Source: Saussurea involucrata (Eukaryota; Streptophyta; Magnoliopsida; Asterales; Asteraceae). From it: DNA of 64,000 nt. Under the pieces are notes generated by a model. The model was not told the DNA's origin. It saw only the letters and a list, made by a program, of their open reading frames with translations, and made no database searches. A program made the translations under genes and the position numbers. Shown piece after piece: positions 10,608-23,141 of this stretch. How positions within the stretch are numbered: position 1 is the first letter of the stretch; each line of letters opens with the position of its first letter. The DNA lies in the NCBI GenBank assembly GCA_033807775.1, contig CM066327.1, positions 94,262,295 through 94,326,294 on the forward strand. Reading direction: 5' to 3'.

Positions 10608-12226
10608 ACAATTTCATCATAAAAATGACGAAAAGGGTTCAAGAGTTAGTTTTTAACTATAGTAAGAAAATTGTCCTTTGCTGTCCAGATTTAGGTGTCA
10701 CTTTCTATCCATTTTTGGATAACTTCCAGGCATATTTAGGTAAAGATATTTTATGTCTAAGTAGTTTAATGAGTTAGGAAACTTTTGACATAAGTTCCAT
10801 AATATTTATAGGTGGTTAAGTACATCAAATAATTCTTGACATAAAACACTACAGAAAGTTTTGCTGTTTGCGCACTGTTTTGTGAAGACTGTTTCGTAGA
10901 CGACATCTTTGCGTTTTTGCGTGAAACCACTTGGGTTCAAAACCTAACTCATAAAAATAAATTCCAGAAAAAGAATCACTTAATTTGGAGTATTATTGAG
11001 TGAGATATGATATTTTTAAGAGAGGTGCAGAATCTGCCAGCAAGCTGTCAAAACCAAACTTTATGCATGTGCATTTTTCTTTGTCTTTTTATTTTAAATT
11101 CTTATTCCTCTTGCATGCAATCCGATTTGACTCATCCCCATACAAATAATTTCAGTTCTAAAACAGGTTTTTAAACCATTTAAACTACATGCATGCTATC
11201 CATCATCTCATCTTTTATAAAACTTTGAAAATGGTTCTTTTTGAAGAATGCTCGGTGTTTATGCCAAGAACTTCTTCATGCAACTTAAAAATTGTATATT
11301 TTTAGCTCATGCATGTTGATTTAAACATGTTTTTAGTGAAATCAAAGAGCTTTTCATACAACTTTTGGGATCAAAATATAGATCTTTTAAGAAAACTATA
11401 TACATGCAAGTTAAGAGCCCATCTTTGATCTTAACATAGGTTTGATTATGGATTTACCACCTTTTTACTAACATGCAAGTGTTATGGTGGTAAATCTACA
11501 AAAATTAAGATGTATGTAAATGGTTCTTAGCAAAAGTTGAAAGAAATTGTAGACGAAGATGAAGAACATTCATAAAAAAATGCAAAAATGAAAACTAGAC
11601 AAAAGGGAGTGTGTGGGTTTCATCCAACACAGTTGTAGTTACCTTGAGCACTTTGATCTCTTGAAGGAGATGTGTTTAGGGGATGAAGTTTATGGGTTTT
11701 TCTTGGATGAATGTGGATGAAGATTGAGAGAGAAAGGAGAGAATTCTAGTGTGAGAACTTAGAGAGAGAGTGAGAAGTTTGCAAATGATTTTGAAAGGGT
11801 TAAGAAAATAGATAAAGGGGTAGTGAGGGGGGTGGCCGGCCTCACAAGGGGGGGGGGTGATGAGGTGGTGTGTTGCTAAATAAAATGTCCAATATTGTCT
11901 TTTTGATTTATTTTTATACATGAAGTATTTTTCTTTTAAATTTTGAATAACACCTTAAATATATAAAGGTAAAGTTTTTATATAATTTAGTTGAAGTAGA
12001 TTAGATTACTAATTATATATACACTTGTGATATAATTGTTGCTTAGGTTGGCATTTTATGAGATTTATGGATAATTTCCTAAATTACGGGGTTTCTAGGC
12101 AAATTTTCTCAAATTTTCCTACTGTACTGAGTTTACTGCTAAAATTGCACTGTGTGAACTATGACGTGAATAACTGAAATATGCAGTGCAGTTCTAACCT
12201 GAGGTGTAAATTTGACAGTTGTCACA
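9417..12226 (-). repeat. Gyp-1 3' LTR (left)
   Basis: 2810 bp, TGTCACACCC...GTTGTCACA on the plus strand. Near-identical to 20333-23141, with scattered substitutions and small indels such as AAAAAGGGG versus GAGGGG near 10165. Holds an (AT)n run at 10553-10604. Confidence 0.92.
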
Positions 12227-12262
12227 CTCTCCCCCGGTTAAAAGAATTTCGTCCCGAAATTC
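12227..12262 (-). promoter_or_regulatory. Gyp-1 polypurine tract and adjoining palindrome
   Basis: On the minus strand AACCGGGGGAGAG abuts the LTR. Just upstream, 12244-12262 reads GAATTTCGGGACGAAATTC, a near-perfect palindrome. Equivalent palindromes sit beside the polypurine tracts of Gyp-2 (54181-54199) and Gyp-3 (60776-60793). Confidence 0.8.
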
Positions 12263-13553
12263 AAGAGTTACTAGCTTTAACAGGTTTGCTAGCGAAAAGA
12301 TGAGGATACTTATGCATCATGTAATCCTCTCGTTCCCAAGTGTACTCAGGCCCACGCCATGTGTTCCAATGGACTTTTACTATCGGAATCTTGCTTCGCT
12401 TCAGACGCTTGACCTCCCTATCAAGTATCTCAATTGGTTCCTCTATGATGTGCATCTTATCGTTGATTTGGACTTCTTCCAAAGGCACGGTTACTGATTC
12501 GTCGGCTAAACATTTCTTCAAGTTTGACACATGAATCGTGTTGTGAATAGCACTTAACTCTATTGGCAAATCCAACTTATAAGCTACTGGTCCAATTCTT
12601 TCCGTGATCTTGAATGGTCCAACATACCGTGGACTCAACTTTCCTCTTTTCCCAAACCGGACTGTTCCCTTCGAAGGGGATACTTTTAAAAAGACTCTAT
12701 CTCCAATCTGAAATTCTAAAGGCTTCCTACGATTGTCCGCATAGCTCTTTTGACGATCTTGAGCTGCTTTAAGCCTATCCTTGATGATTGCAATCTTGTT
12801 GGTAGTTTCTTGAACAATATCCGAACTAGATAGCTGTCTATCTCCAATCTCTAACCAACAAAGAGGTGATCGACACTTGCGTCCATACAGAGCTTCATAT
12901 GGCGCACACTGAATACTAGTGTGATAGCTATTGTTGTAGGAAAACTCTACTAACGGCAAGTGGTTATCCCAACTTCCTCCAAAGTCTATCACACATGCCC
13001 GAAGCATGTCCTCCAACGACTGAATGGTTCGCTCACTCTAACGATCCGTTTGAGGATGATAGGCCGTGCACAAATTCAACTGCGTACCCAACGCTTTTTG
13101 AAGTGACTGCCAAAACCGAGATGTGAAGCGGCTATCTCTATCTGATATGATGGAAACTGGGACTCCATGTCGCGTGACGATTTCCTTGATGTAGATTTGA
13201 GCAAGTTTCTCCATCTTATAGTTTTCCCGAATAGGAAAGAAATGTGCAGACTTCGTAAATCGATATACTATAACCCAAATCGAGTCGTGTCCTTTGGCAG
13301 TTCTCGGGAGTTTGGTTATAAAATCCACATTGATTTGCTCCCATTTCCACCAGGGAATCACCGGTTGTTGCAACAGTCCCAATGGCGTTTGATAAACAGC
13401 CTTGACCTTTGAGCAAGTTATGCATTTCCCTACATATATGGCAATGTCCTTCTTCATTCCTGGCCACCAATAGTACTCCCTTAAATCCTTGTACATCATA
13501 TCTTCTCCTGGGTGAACTGAGTACCTAGATTTATGAGCCTCTTCAAAAATCAT
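12261..13553 (-). pseudogene. pol: Gyp-1 integrase with chromodomain-like tail
   Basis: Two frames (13553-13038 and 13016-12261) are one gene broken by a stop: the usual QTDGQSERT has become QTDR-stop-SERT near 13035. The zinc-binding region shows YYWWPGMKKDI and CxxC (CITC). The catalytic acids appear in INVDF, IISDRDSRF and ERTIQSLED. After the core come GDRVFLKVSP and GPVAYKLDLP, then a tail EILDREVKRLKRSKIPIVKV and WRGPEYTWERED, typical of chromodomain-ended integrases that steer insertion towards heterochromatin. It would join element DNA to the host chromosome. The broken frame makes it inactive unless read through. Confidence 0.9.
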
Positions 13554-15076
13554 TTCCCATAGGTTGTCAGCCTTTGGGATCCATACTCAAAGTAACGTAC
13601 TCCATCAGTCTTAGTTTCAAATCTAGCCTCTAAACCATGAAGAGTCTCGTCCTTCAGGTTTTCATGCTTCATTGCTTCGATTTGAGTTTCAAAAATCCGG
13701 GTCTTCAAACTTGTTTGAACCAGCGCTACTAACGCTCGGACTCGTGAAGGTTTTACCCTTTCTTTCCTACTCAGGGCATCGGCTACCACATTGGCCTTAC
13801 CTGGGTGGTAACGTATCCCACAATCGTAGTCGCTGAGTAGTTCTACCCATCTTCTTTGCCTCATATTAAGCATCTTTTGATCAAAAATATGCTGAAGACT
13901 CTTGTGATCAGTGAAAATAGTGCACTTGGTACCATATAGATAATGTCTCCATATCTTTAGGGAGAATACCACAGCTCCGAGCTCCAGCTCGTGCATGGTA
14001 TAGTTCTTCTCATGAACTTTTAATTGTCTCGAGGCGTATGCTATCACCTTATCATTTTGCATCAATACGCAACCTAATCATTGATGCGATGCGTCACAAT
14101 ACACCACAAAATTTTCCGTCCCTTCCGGTAAAGCTAAGATCGGTGCATTGCACAACTTCTTCTTCAAAAGTTGAAACGCTTCTTCTTGCTAAACTCCCCA
14201 AATGAAATCCCTATCCTTCTGGGTTAACGCATTGAGGGGTTTAGCAATCCTAGAGAAATTCTCGATGAAACGCCGATAATAACCTGCCAAACCTAGAAAT
14301 TGGCAAATTTCCGTCGGAGTCCTTGGGGCTTCCCATTTCCGAATGGCTTCCACTTTAGCCGGGTCCACGTGAATCTCTTTCTCTCCGATCACGTGACCTA
14401 AGAAATGTACTTCTCGAATCCAAAATTCACACTTAGAGAATTTGGCATACAGTTTCTGCTCCTTGAGAAGTTCTAGAATCATTTTTAGATGCTGCTCGTG
14501 ATCCTTCATACTCCGAGAATAGATCAATATATCATCGATGAATACAATCACAAACTTATCAAGGTATGGTCTACATACTCTATTCATTAGGTCCATAAAC
14601 ACAGTTGGCGCGTTCGTCAATCCGAATGGCATAACTAAAAACTCGTAGTGTCCATAACGAGTTCTAAAAGCTGTTTTAGGAATGTATTCCTCTCGAACTC
14701 TCAACTGATGATATCCCGATCGAAGGTCAATCTTCGAGAAGTAAGTTGCACCCTGCAATTGGTCGAACAAATCGTCTATTCGAGGGAGAGGATATCGGTT
14801 CTTGATTGTTATCTTATTTAGTTCCCTATAATCGATACACATTCGAAACGATCCATCCTTCTTTTTGACGAAAAGAATCGGGGCTCCCCAGGGTGATGAA
14901 CTTGGTCGAATGAATCCTTTATCCAAAAGTTCTTGGAGTTGATTCGACAACTCTTGCATTTCGGCAGGTGCTAAGCGATATGGGGCCTTGGCTACAGACG
15001 CCGCTCCGGGTATAAGATCAATTTGAAATTCGACTTGTCTAAACGGAGGAAGTCCAGGAAAATCGTCTGGAAACAC
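13550..15076 (-). pseudogene. pol: Gyp-1 reverse transcriptase and RNase H
   Basis: The RT frame (15076-14189) holds PYRLAPAEM, FVKKKDGSFRMCIDYRELN, LRSGYHQ, MPFGLTNAP and FIDDILIYS, where IDD is the catalytic motif. A stop at about 14188 and another near 14066 separate it from RNase H (14065-13550), with IAYASRQLK, HELELGAVVF, TDHKSLQHIF and HPGKANVVADALSRK. RT length and motif order are normal for a Ty3/gypsy element. Apart from the stops the frame is well kept, which fits a fairly recent insertion. Confidence 0.92.
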
Positions 15077-15763
15077 TTATGGGTGATCTTTCACCACAAG
15101 AATATCTTGGACTCGCCTCTCTTCGGACTTCTTCTCTACTACGTGTGCCAAAAATGCAACACACTTCTTTCTCAAATACTTATGGACCTTCATGCTCGAT
15201 ACTATCCTTAGTTCATTTCCAGCTCTATCTCCTTGCACAACAAGGGTTTCTCCGCCTTGTAATGGTAACCTAACAGTCTTTTCAAAACAACTAACTTCCG
15301 CTCGGTTCTTGGATAACCAATCCATGCCTATCACTACGTCGAAACTCCCCAATTCAATTGGAATAAGATCAACGCTAAATAGCTTATCAGCTAAGTTCAA
15401 GGTACAGCCTAAGATTACATCCTTAGCCTCTAATTCATATCTATTAGCAACCTCAACAATATAAGCATTCGGCATTTTCTTAGATTCTAGATTGATCAAA
15501 GGCCTAAATTCTAACGAAACAAAGCTCTTATCGGCTCAAGTGTCAAATAATACTGACGCATAAAAATCGTTTAGGAGAAACGTACCTGTCACTACATTGG
15601 GGTCTCGACGTGCTTCTTCTGCTCCTAAAACAAACGCCCGTCCTCGAGCTTGTCCTCCTTGGTTTCCCTGATTGGCTTGCCTTGCCTGGTACCCGGTGTT
15701 GTTATTGATCGGTCCCTTTTCAACTTCGGGCATACATTCCGGAAGTGATCCAGACTTCCGCAC
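15077..15763 (-). pseudogene. Gyp-1 aspartic protease
   Basis: Frame 15763-15536 ends at VLFDT-stop where DTGA is expected, so the active-site glycine codon has become TGA. The same frame goes on at 15499-15077 with the normal flap and body (VIGMDWLSKNRAEV, RAGNELRIVSS) and a further stop before FPDDFPGLP. The enzyme would cleave the gag-pol polyprotein. Damage to the DTG motif itself makes it inactive. Confidence 0.85.
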
Positions 15764-16247
15764 TCATAGCATGCCCTTCCTTCCTCCTTTACATTCTTTC
15801 CCATCTTGCAGTACCGGGAGGAATGACCCTTTTGTTTACAAACGCCACAGATGGGGCAGGTTCCCTCGTGATGCAGATTGCATTGGTTGCATTTCGGATG
15901 GGGTCCATTGTAACGCCCTGCTTCCTTAGCATTCATCCCAAAATTCCCTACTACTTTCTTATTCCTACTTGAATTACTACCGATCATCTTCCCTGACTGG
16001 CTCTCTGGCCTCCTCTTACTACCGACACCTTTCTGAGTCAAAGTTCATGCCCTGACCGAATCGTTGGTCAAACTAGTTGCTAAAGCCACTGCAGTTTGAA
16101 TCGTGGTTGGACTTGCCGACGTAACCATCCCTCGGATCTCTGGGGCCAATCCATACAATTATCGGTCAATCCTTTTGCTCTCTGAGGTAACCATGTGGGG
16201 TACTAACTTTGCGAGTTCATGAAAACGAGCGGTGTATCGATCTATCC
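15625..16247 (-). pseudogene. gag: Gyp-1 gag, C-terminal part with zinc knuckles
   Basis: Continues the capsid after sL-1. The part 16247-16045 reads TARFHELAKLVPHM and YGLAPEIRGMV but has two stops. Then 16041-15625 codes for the nucleocapsid: cysteine motifs CNQCNLHHEGTC, CGVCKQKGHSSRYC and CYECGSLDHFRNVC, which bind RNA. A basic stretch lies before them. It overlaps the start of the protease frame, as usual when gag and pol are fused. Confidence 0.85.
16243..16247. repeat. Target-site duplication of sL-1, left copy (TATCC)
   Basis: Matches 18564-18568 exactly. Confidence 0.9.
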
Positions 16248-18563
16248 TGTAACGTCCCAAAAATTACAAGCAAATTTAAATTTTTAAATAAACAATTCAT
16301 TGATAACAACTCAATAAATGATCCCAACGTTTCGTTTGCAAACACATAATTAATGTCTTTATAAAAATAAAACCAGCGAAATAAACGTTTAATTATTAAA
16401 ATCATAAAGAAACCAGCTCTTCTCGCGCGCCAGTGTGTACTCGTTACGCCTTGGAGCCGCCCGTACCTGAAACCACAGTTTATTGGGAAAGGGTAAGCAC
16501 GAAGCTTAGTGAATTCCAACACATGCGCAGATAGGAATTATATACATATCACCCCTATCCGCACATAAGCAACAACATCACAGTTACATAAAACGAGTAA
16601 ACATCTACAAGTAATTATGTATCCAACACCTCAGTACCATCGAGGCCTCGGTCCCACCGAATTGTAATGTATCCAACACCTCAGTACCATCGAGGCCTCG
16701 GTCCCACCGAATTGTAATGTATCCAACACCTCAGTACCATCGAGGCCTCGGTCCCACCGAATTGTAATGTATCCAACACCTCAGTACCATCGAGGCCTCG
16801 GTCCCACCGAATTGTAATGTATCCAACACCTCAGTACCATCGAGGCCTCGGTCCCACCGAATTGTAATGTAACCAACACCTCAGTACCATCGAGGCCTCG
16901 GTCCCACCGAATTGTAATGTAACCAACACCTCAGTACCATCGAGGCCTCGGTCCCACCGAATTGTAATGTGACACATTTATACCAAGCATTCAAACCAAT
17001 CAAATATTACGCACCACAAACAACTAGTTCACACCACAAAGACAATAGTACATACAAACTATTATGACATGCATACAACCCCTAACTACACAGTGAGAGA
17101 ACTCACCTCGAATGCGCGCCCAGCTTAATAACACAATTCAAGCTTCACAATTACGGTCACTTCCCAGCACCTAAATGCATGTTAAAACGTGTCAATACGA
17201 GACCCGGACCCTATGACACGACACACGCTTAAACCGTCACTAAAACTAAATTCCGTTCTCGCCAAACAGGTCTGTTCGGGACCTGTTTCGACCCCTTTAA
17301 TCCCAGAAAATTCCCAATATTATTTCATGACCAGAAAGTCCTCTGAGTTAGGGTTCCAAGGACATATTATACGCCTCCTAACGATTTTTCTACAATTAAT
17401 TACGGATTTTATAAGATCAGCCCGCAGAACAGCGAAAAACAGCACTTATCAGTATAAAACGACAGTTTGACCCATGCTACGTCCCGAACTGGGTTTTGCA
17501 CAAAACACAGAAAAGTTTCTAGACTCAAAAAGGGAACTTTTGACACCGGTTTCACCCCAAACCGAGTTACGATCAGAAAGTTATGGTCTACGCAAAACAG
17601 TGGCAGATTCCAGAATTTTGCACATAAAATGACGAATCACCGAAATTGCGACCACTTTTCCACCCAGCTAGAGACCGAACCAGTTTTCCGCTAAAACACA
17701 GAAAACGTGCCCGACCCCGAACTTGAACCGTGGGCGCCAGTTTCGGCTCAAACGGAGTTACGACAGAAAAGTTATGACTACACGAAAACTGGACAGCACA
17801 CTAGAATTTTCATAAACTGATAGCTTTATAAAACGGTTCGCGGCTTAATCGATTCGGGATTTACGCTAAGAGTGTCACCCACTGCCACCGCCCTCCACCC
17901 ACAGCCACCGTAGCGACGGCGTGCAGCGGTGGTGGTCTCGCCGGAAAAACGAAAAGGAAAAAGAAAAGAACGAGACGAACGAGAGAGCTACTTACCTCAC
18001 GACGACGTCTCACCACCACAACCAAACCTCTCTCTCTCGATTCCTCCGACGACAGCAGGTGGTGGCGGTCTCCGATGACAGCAGCAGCGGCGGCGAAAGG
18101 GGCTGCCGCTGCGTTCTTCTTCTCCTCTCTCTCTCTCTCTCGCGATCTCTCTCTCTCTCTTCGTTTCTCTCTTTCTCGGCCGCACATCGCAAGGAAACGA
18201 GAAGGGCTCTAGGGTTTAGGTGATTGGTTGCTTGAATCACAAGGAAAGGAAAAAGAAAACGAGAAGGGATTCAGCCATGGGCCGTGACCCATGCAACAAG
18301 TTCCAAAAAAATGCACAAATAGCCCCTCAACTATACCTCATCTCACAATCTATAACAAAAGACACGTAAGCTAACATTTTTGGTCCTTTTTGACACCAAA
18401 CCACTAACCAAAAACAATTAAAGGTAAACACTTTAAAATGGTTTAAAGATTTATTACGCATTTGGTCAAACTTGCTAACCCCGTTAGTAAAGATTCGCTA
18501 AAAGAATGATATTAAAGCAATTAATTAAAATATATATAAACATACCGGGACACGGGCTTTACA
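16248..18563 (-). mobile_element. sL-1: solo gypsy LTR inside Gyp-1 gag
   Basis: 2316 bp, TGTAACGTCCC...GGGCTTTACA on the plus strand, flanked by TATCC on both sides. There is no internal region. The minus strand starts TGTAAAGCCCG and ends TTTTTGGGACGTTACA, which is the likely direction. It contains a 7 x 50-bp tandem array, a (CT)n run (18123-18165), and a pair of diverged copies around 17560 and 17750 with GAGTTACGA(T)CAGAAA. Solo LTRs arise by recombination between the two LTRs of one element. Confidence 0.9.
16621..16970. repeat. Seven tandem copies of a 50-bp unit
   Basis: Units start at 16621, 16671, 16721, 16771, 16821, 16871 and 16921, each containing ACCTCAGTACCATCGAGGCC. The last two differ by AACCAAC for ATCCAAC. 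Copies are otherwise nearly identical, so the array grew recently within sL-1. Confidence 0.97.
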
Positions 18564-19094
18564 TATCCCTGAACCAACCATGGTGAGATCCCAAAATTCA
18601 GCCTCCAACTTCTGAATTTCACTCTTCGGACAGTATTCTTCAGTGAGCAACTTCTTAAACTCCTCCCAAGAAAGTTTGTATGCATCCTCCCTTCCACGGG
18701 TTTGGACTTGAATGTTCCACCAAGTCAAAGCTCGTTCTTGAAGCTGACATGCCGCATACTCCACCATGCGGTCTTCTGAACATTTGCTGATATGGAGCAC
18801 CGACTCCATACTATCAAACCACAAAAGCAATCCTACAACACCTTCTTTTCCGTGAAATTCTTTGGGCTTGCAAGACATAAACGTCTTGTAACTACATCCT
18901 CTATTGTCATTAACATTATTGGGATTCCCTCCTCCCACATTAACATTCCTATGATGCTCATTGATGCCCGCGGTGACTTGAGTTACGATGTCGGGTATCG
19001 CCTCTTGGATACGTTGAGCTATGATTTGGGCAATATCGGGGTTTTGGTCTTCAGGATTTTCTCCCGTGCGACGTGTGGATCTTCTTGGTGGCAT
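18564..19094 (-). pseudogene. gag: Gyp-1 gag, N-terminal part
   Basis: The likely start is MPPRRSTRRT at 19094, although the frame is open from 19412. The capsid block follows with FHGKEGVVGLLLWFDSME, CSEDRMVEYAACQL, ALTWWN and SWEEFKKLLTEEYCP, typical of gypsy gag. It is cut at EFWDLTMVGSGI by sL-1 and continues at 16247. The upstream 100 codons in the open frame are hydrophobic and A/T-rich and are probably leader, not protein. Confidence 0.88.
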
Positions 19095-19413
19095 TTTTCT
19101 AAAAACACATTTGCAAATGTTGATTTGGTTAAAATCTTGTGTAAATAAAGTCGGATGTTTTGCAAAGAATACACTTGTAAATTGAAATATTTGAAATAAT
19201 AAAAACAACCATCGCATGTTCAACACATATATAATTAAAACGCGAAATTGCCTTTCCATTAAAGTCGTTAATAATAGCCGTTGATGCAAAATTTCTGATG
19301 TGCATTGCACATCAGTACCATGATGTTTAGAAGAACAGAAATACAATCTGAAATACAAAGTTGAAATAACTAAAAATAAAAAGTTCCATTTTCTAAATCT
19401 TCCACCATCCACG

Positions 19414-20016
19414 TCAATATCCTCCCCGATACACCTCGAACAAAACCCACAACACCAACAACGTTAGTAGCATCACCACTACTATGCACACTATCTCAGC
19501 TCGTAAAGCTATCCTCCGAGTCCGAGCTATTCTTGCTCCGTCCAGGGCTTCGGTCGACATGTTAGTCAAGAGATGACTCAACTCACATAGCTCCGTCACA
19601 ACCTGACTTTGATGACTAACCCGCGCCTGACAGCTATGCAACTCCGCTGTCATAGCCCGAAAATGCTGCTCTTCCGCCCATGTCATGCCAAACGCACGAC
19701 CAACGGGTACTCCCATGATGACTCGCGGTGGTTCCGGCGCCTCCGGACGATCGGACCTTAATGACACTCGCCTAGGAATGGGAACACTCTTCCTAGCGGT
19801 CAGCCTAGTACGTGGCCCTCTAGAGTTTGGTGGTACTACTATAGTAGTGGGTTGCGGTATAACCGTGGTCGAGGGTATCCTCGGTCCATCATACGGATCT
19901 CGTTCGCCTTCCGATGTTCGCTCGCTCGACGGCGTGTAGGAGGGTTGAGAGTGTGATGATGACGATGACGACATAGTGCTACTGAAGTAAGAGTGCATAA
20001 AGTTACTATCGCGCAA
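19414..20016 (-). CDS. Extra ORF before gag in Gyp-1, with C-terminal membrane helix
   Basis: 200 codons, open and undamaged although the pol genes of the same element have several stops. A start at MSSSSSSHSQ (about 19974) is also possible. The first 110 residues are Ser/Pro/Arg-rich and disordered-looking (PSSERTSEGERDPYDGPRIP). A helical part follows (EEQHFRAMTAELHSCQARV). Near the end IVCIVVVMLLTLLVLWVLF is a strong transmembrane segment. The frame lies between the PBS leader and gag in sense direction. I do not know its function. A tail-anchored protein that brings the particle to a membrane is only a guess. Confidence 0.6.
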   Translation of the reverse strand: MRDSNFMHSYFSSTMSSSSSSHSQPSYTPSSERTSEGERDPYDGPRIPSTTVIPQPTTIVVPPNSRGPRTRLTARKSVPIPRRVSLRSDRPEAPEPPRVIMGVPVGRAFGMTWAEEQHFRAMTAELHSCQARVSHQSQVVTELCELSHLLTNMSTEALDGARIARTRRIALRAEIVCIVVVMLLTLLVLWVLFEVYRGGY

Positions 20017-20316
20017 GTATAAAGGCTATGTGTACTATACTATTGCATATTATAGGCAATAACCATGCTCATACTATGCATACAACGTGAAACACTAAGT
20101 GAGAAAACACACATGTTCCTAGTATATCCATTTCTGGTCTCGCAATACTCTTTCCTTAATTAACATATGTGATCAGGCTTTGTTTAATTAAAGAGCGATG
20201 ATGCAATACCCGAATTAGTTATACTAGCAATATGTTTAGTAATTTGAGTGTTATTTCCCGTTTTTGGCTATAGTTGCAGTTTTCCAAAGGAAAACCGGTA
20301 TTCTCTATAACCTTTA

Positions 20317-20328
20317 GCTCTGATACCA
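20317..20328 (-). promoter_or_regulatory. Gyp-1 primer-binding site
   Basis: TGGTATCAGAGC on the minus strand, four bases inside the 5' LTR. Initiator tRNA-Met type. Confidence 0.9.
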
Positions 20329-20332
20329 AAAC

Positions 20333-21456
20333 TGTCACACCCCGCTAAAGCGGAAACATGGAATGTACATCTCAAGTTTCATAGCAATAGTTACAAGATC
20401 ACACCAACCATCAAAATACATTCAAAAGTTTACATCCTTGTCTTTTACAACCGTTTTACGAAAAAGGGAAATGAACGTATTCAAAAGATAACATAGAAAG
20501 CTTCAACACGTTTATCCTTCCTAAGTTCCACCCTTACTTGGTATTTCCTGAAAAGCATGTAAATGAGAGGGTCAACTATTGAATAGTTGGTGAGATCACA
20601 GGTTTAATGAGTACAACAAAGTTTGTCATAGAAATCGTTTTAATCCGCACAATTGGATAAGTCAACCGGTTATAAAAACACTTGCTCAAGGTAATCGTAT
20701 GTATAATGTTTAAGTTATGAGCCCGTTACCTGACCTATAATGAAAGGACGCCCCAACGCATGTTCTATCGCCAACAATGCGCAAATACAAACAATAATTA
20801 TGCACTCAAACAAGCGCTACTTGTGAGTGGGGTGTCAACCAAATAACGTTATCCATAATTACCAACGGCTCAATCCATGAGTTAAACGGGTAACGTGAGA
20901 AATAAACAGGGACTTTTGAACGATAGCAAAAGAAAACTCAAACATACAACATTCGCAAGACATAGATACCATAGAGCATAAACAACTATAGCAAGTTCGT
21001 ATTTCCAAGAAAATGAGACAACCGGTGCGTAAAATAATTGTAGTAACAACATGTTTTTCACCCCAAATATGTAAAACATTGAGGGGCTGTGATAACTCAC
21101 TTGATACGCGATAGAAATCTGGGAATCTCCCACAAGATACTTCGATGTGATCCTACTTCAAACCTATGAACGTAAGGTCACTAGTGAGTTTTAATCTCAA
21201 AGGTTCGGTACTAACTATCCAAATCGTCATAAAATGCCTTTGTTGTAATTTAAATATTATAAATCATAAAGAGTTACTGAAATTAGTAATCGTAACATAT
21301 ATACTTCATTCTTGTTAGGTTAACGTTACCGCAATCTCGCCACAATAAGTAACGAAAAGGGTCTAAAGAAGTTATATGTAATATATGTATATACCGCAAT
21401 TTCATCATAAGAGTGATAAAAAGGGTTCAAGACGTAAAGTTAAAGTATAAAAGGTG

Positions 21457-21519
<63 letters not shown>

Positions 21520-23141
21520 ACAATTTCATCATAAAAATGATGAAAAGGGTTCAAGAGTTACTTTTTAACTATAGTAAGAAAATTGTCCTTTGCTGTCCAG
21601 ATTTAGGTGTCACTTTCTGTCCATTTTTGGATAACTTCCAGGCATATTTAGGTCAAAATATTTTATTTCTACGTTTTTTAATGAGTTATGAAACTTTTGA
21701 CATGAGTTTCATAATTTTTAGAGGTGGTTAAGTACATGAAATAATTCTTGACATAAAACACTACAGAAAGTTTTGCTGTTTGCGCACTGTTTTTGGGAAG
21801 ACTGTTTGGTAGATGAAATCTTTGAGTTTTTGAGTGAAACCACTTGGGTTCAAAACCTAACTCATAAAAATAAATTCCAGAAAAATAATAACTTAATTTG
21901 GAGTATTATTGAGTGAGATATGACATTTTTAAGAGAGGTGCAGAATCTGGCAGCAAGCTGTCAAAACCAAACTTTATGCATGTGCATTTTTCTTTGTCTT
22001 TTTATTTGAAATTCTTATTCCTCTTGCATGCAATCCGATTTGACTCATCCCCATACAAATAATTTCAGTTCTAAAACAGGTTTTTAAACCATTTAAACTA
22101 CATGCATGCTATCCATCATCTCATCTTTTATAAAACTTTGAAAATGGTTCTTTTTGACGAATGCTTGGTGTTTATGCCAAGAACTTCTTCATGAAACTTA
22201 AAAATTGTATATTTTTAGCTCATGCATGTTGATTTAAACATGTTTTTAGTGAAATCAAAGACCTTTTCATACAACTTTTGGGATCAAAATATAGATCTTT
22301 TAAGAAAACTATATGCATGCAAGTTAAGAGCCCATCTTTGATCTTAACATAGGTTTGATTATGGATTTACCACCTTTTTACTAACATGCAAGTGTTATGG
22401 TGGTAAATCTACAAACATTAAGATGTATGTAAATGGTTCTTAGCAAAAGTTGAAAGAAATTGTAGACGAAGATGAAGAACATTCATAAAAAATGCAAAAA
22501 TGAAAACTAGACAAAAGGGAGTGTGTGGGTTTCATCCAACACACTTGTAGTTACCTTGAACAATTTGATCTCTTGAAGGAGATGTGTTTAGGGGCTGAAG
22601 TTTATGGGTTTTTCTTGGATGAATGTGGATGAAGATTGAGAGAGAAAGGAGAGAATTCTAGTGTGAGAAGTTAAAGAGAAAGTGAGAAGTTTGCAAATGA
22701 TTTTGAAAGGGTTAAGAAAATAGTTAAAGGGGTAGTGAGGGGGGTGGCCAGCCTCACAAGGGGGGGGGGGGTGATGAGGTGGTGTGTTGCTAAATAAAAT
22801 GTCCAATATTGTCTTTTTGATTTATTTTTATACATGAAGTATTTTTCTTTTAAATTTTGAATAACACCTTAAATATATAAAGGTAAAGTTTTTATATAAT
22901 TTAGTTGATGTAGATTAGATTACTAATTATATATATACTTGTGATATAATTGTTGCTTAGGTTGGCCTTTTATGAGATTTATGGATAATTTCCTAAATTA
23001 CGGGGGTTTCTAGGCAAAATTTCTCAAATTTTCCTATTGTACGGAGTTTACTGCTAAAATTGCACTGTGTGAACTATGACGTGAATAACTGAAATATGCA
23101 GTGCAGTTCTTACCTGAGGTGTAAATTTGACAGTTGTCACA
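20333..23141 (-). repeat. Gyp-1 5' LTR (right)
   Basis: 2809 bp, pair of 9417-12226. An (AT)n run lies at 21465-21517. A short open frame at 22806-22588 and its twin at 11921-11676 are low-complexity and not convincing genes. Confidence 0.92.

Larger units (their letters stand above)
9417..23141 (-). mobile_element. Gyp-1: complete Tekay/Del-type chromovirus
   Basis: 13,725 bp with two LTRs of about 2.8 kb, PBS, polypurine tract, gag, protease, RT, RNase H, integrase with a C-terminal chromodomain-like tail, and an extra ORF before gag. The domain order PR-RT-RH-INT and the chromodomain place it in the chromovirus branch of Ty3/gypsy. The gag is split by solo LTR sL-1. Several stop codons make it non-autonomous now. 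Confidence 0.92.

Noticed and set aside
16621..16970. Regular 50-bp repeats that could look like a CRISPR array
   Set aside because: The units are head-to-tail with no variable spacers, and the sequence is plant LTR DNA.
17861..18240. Arg/Glu- and Ser/Leu-rich frames on both strands
   Set aside because: They run across (CT)n/(GA)n low-complexity DNA inside solo LTR sL-1.
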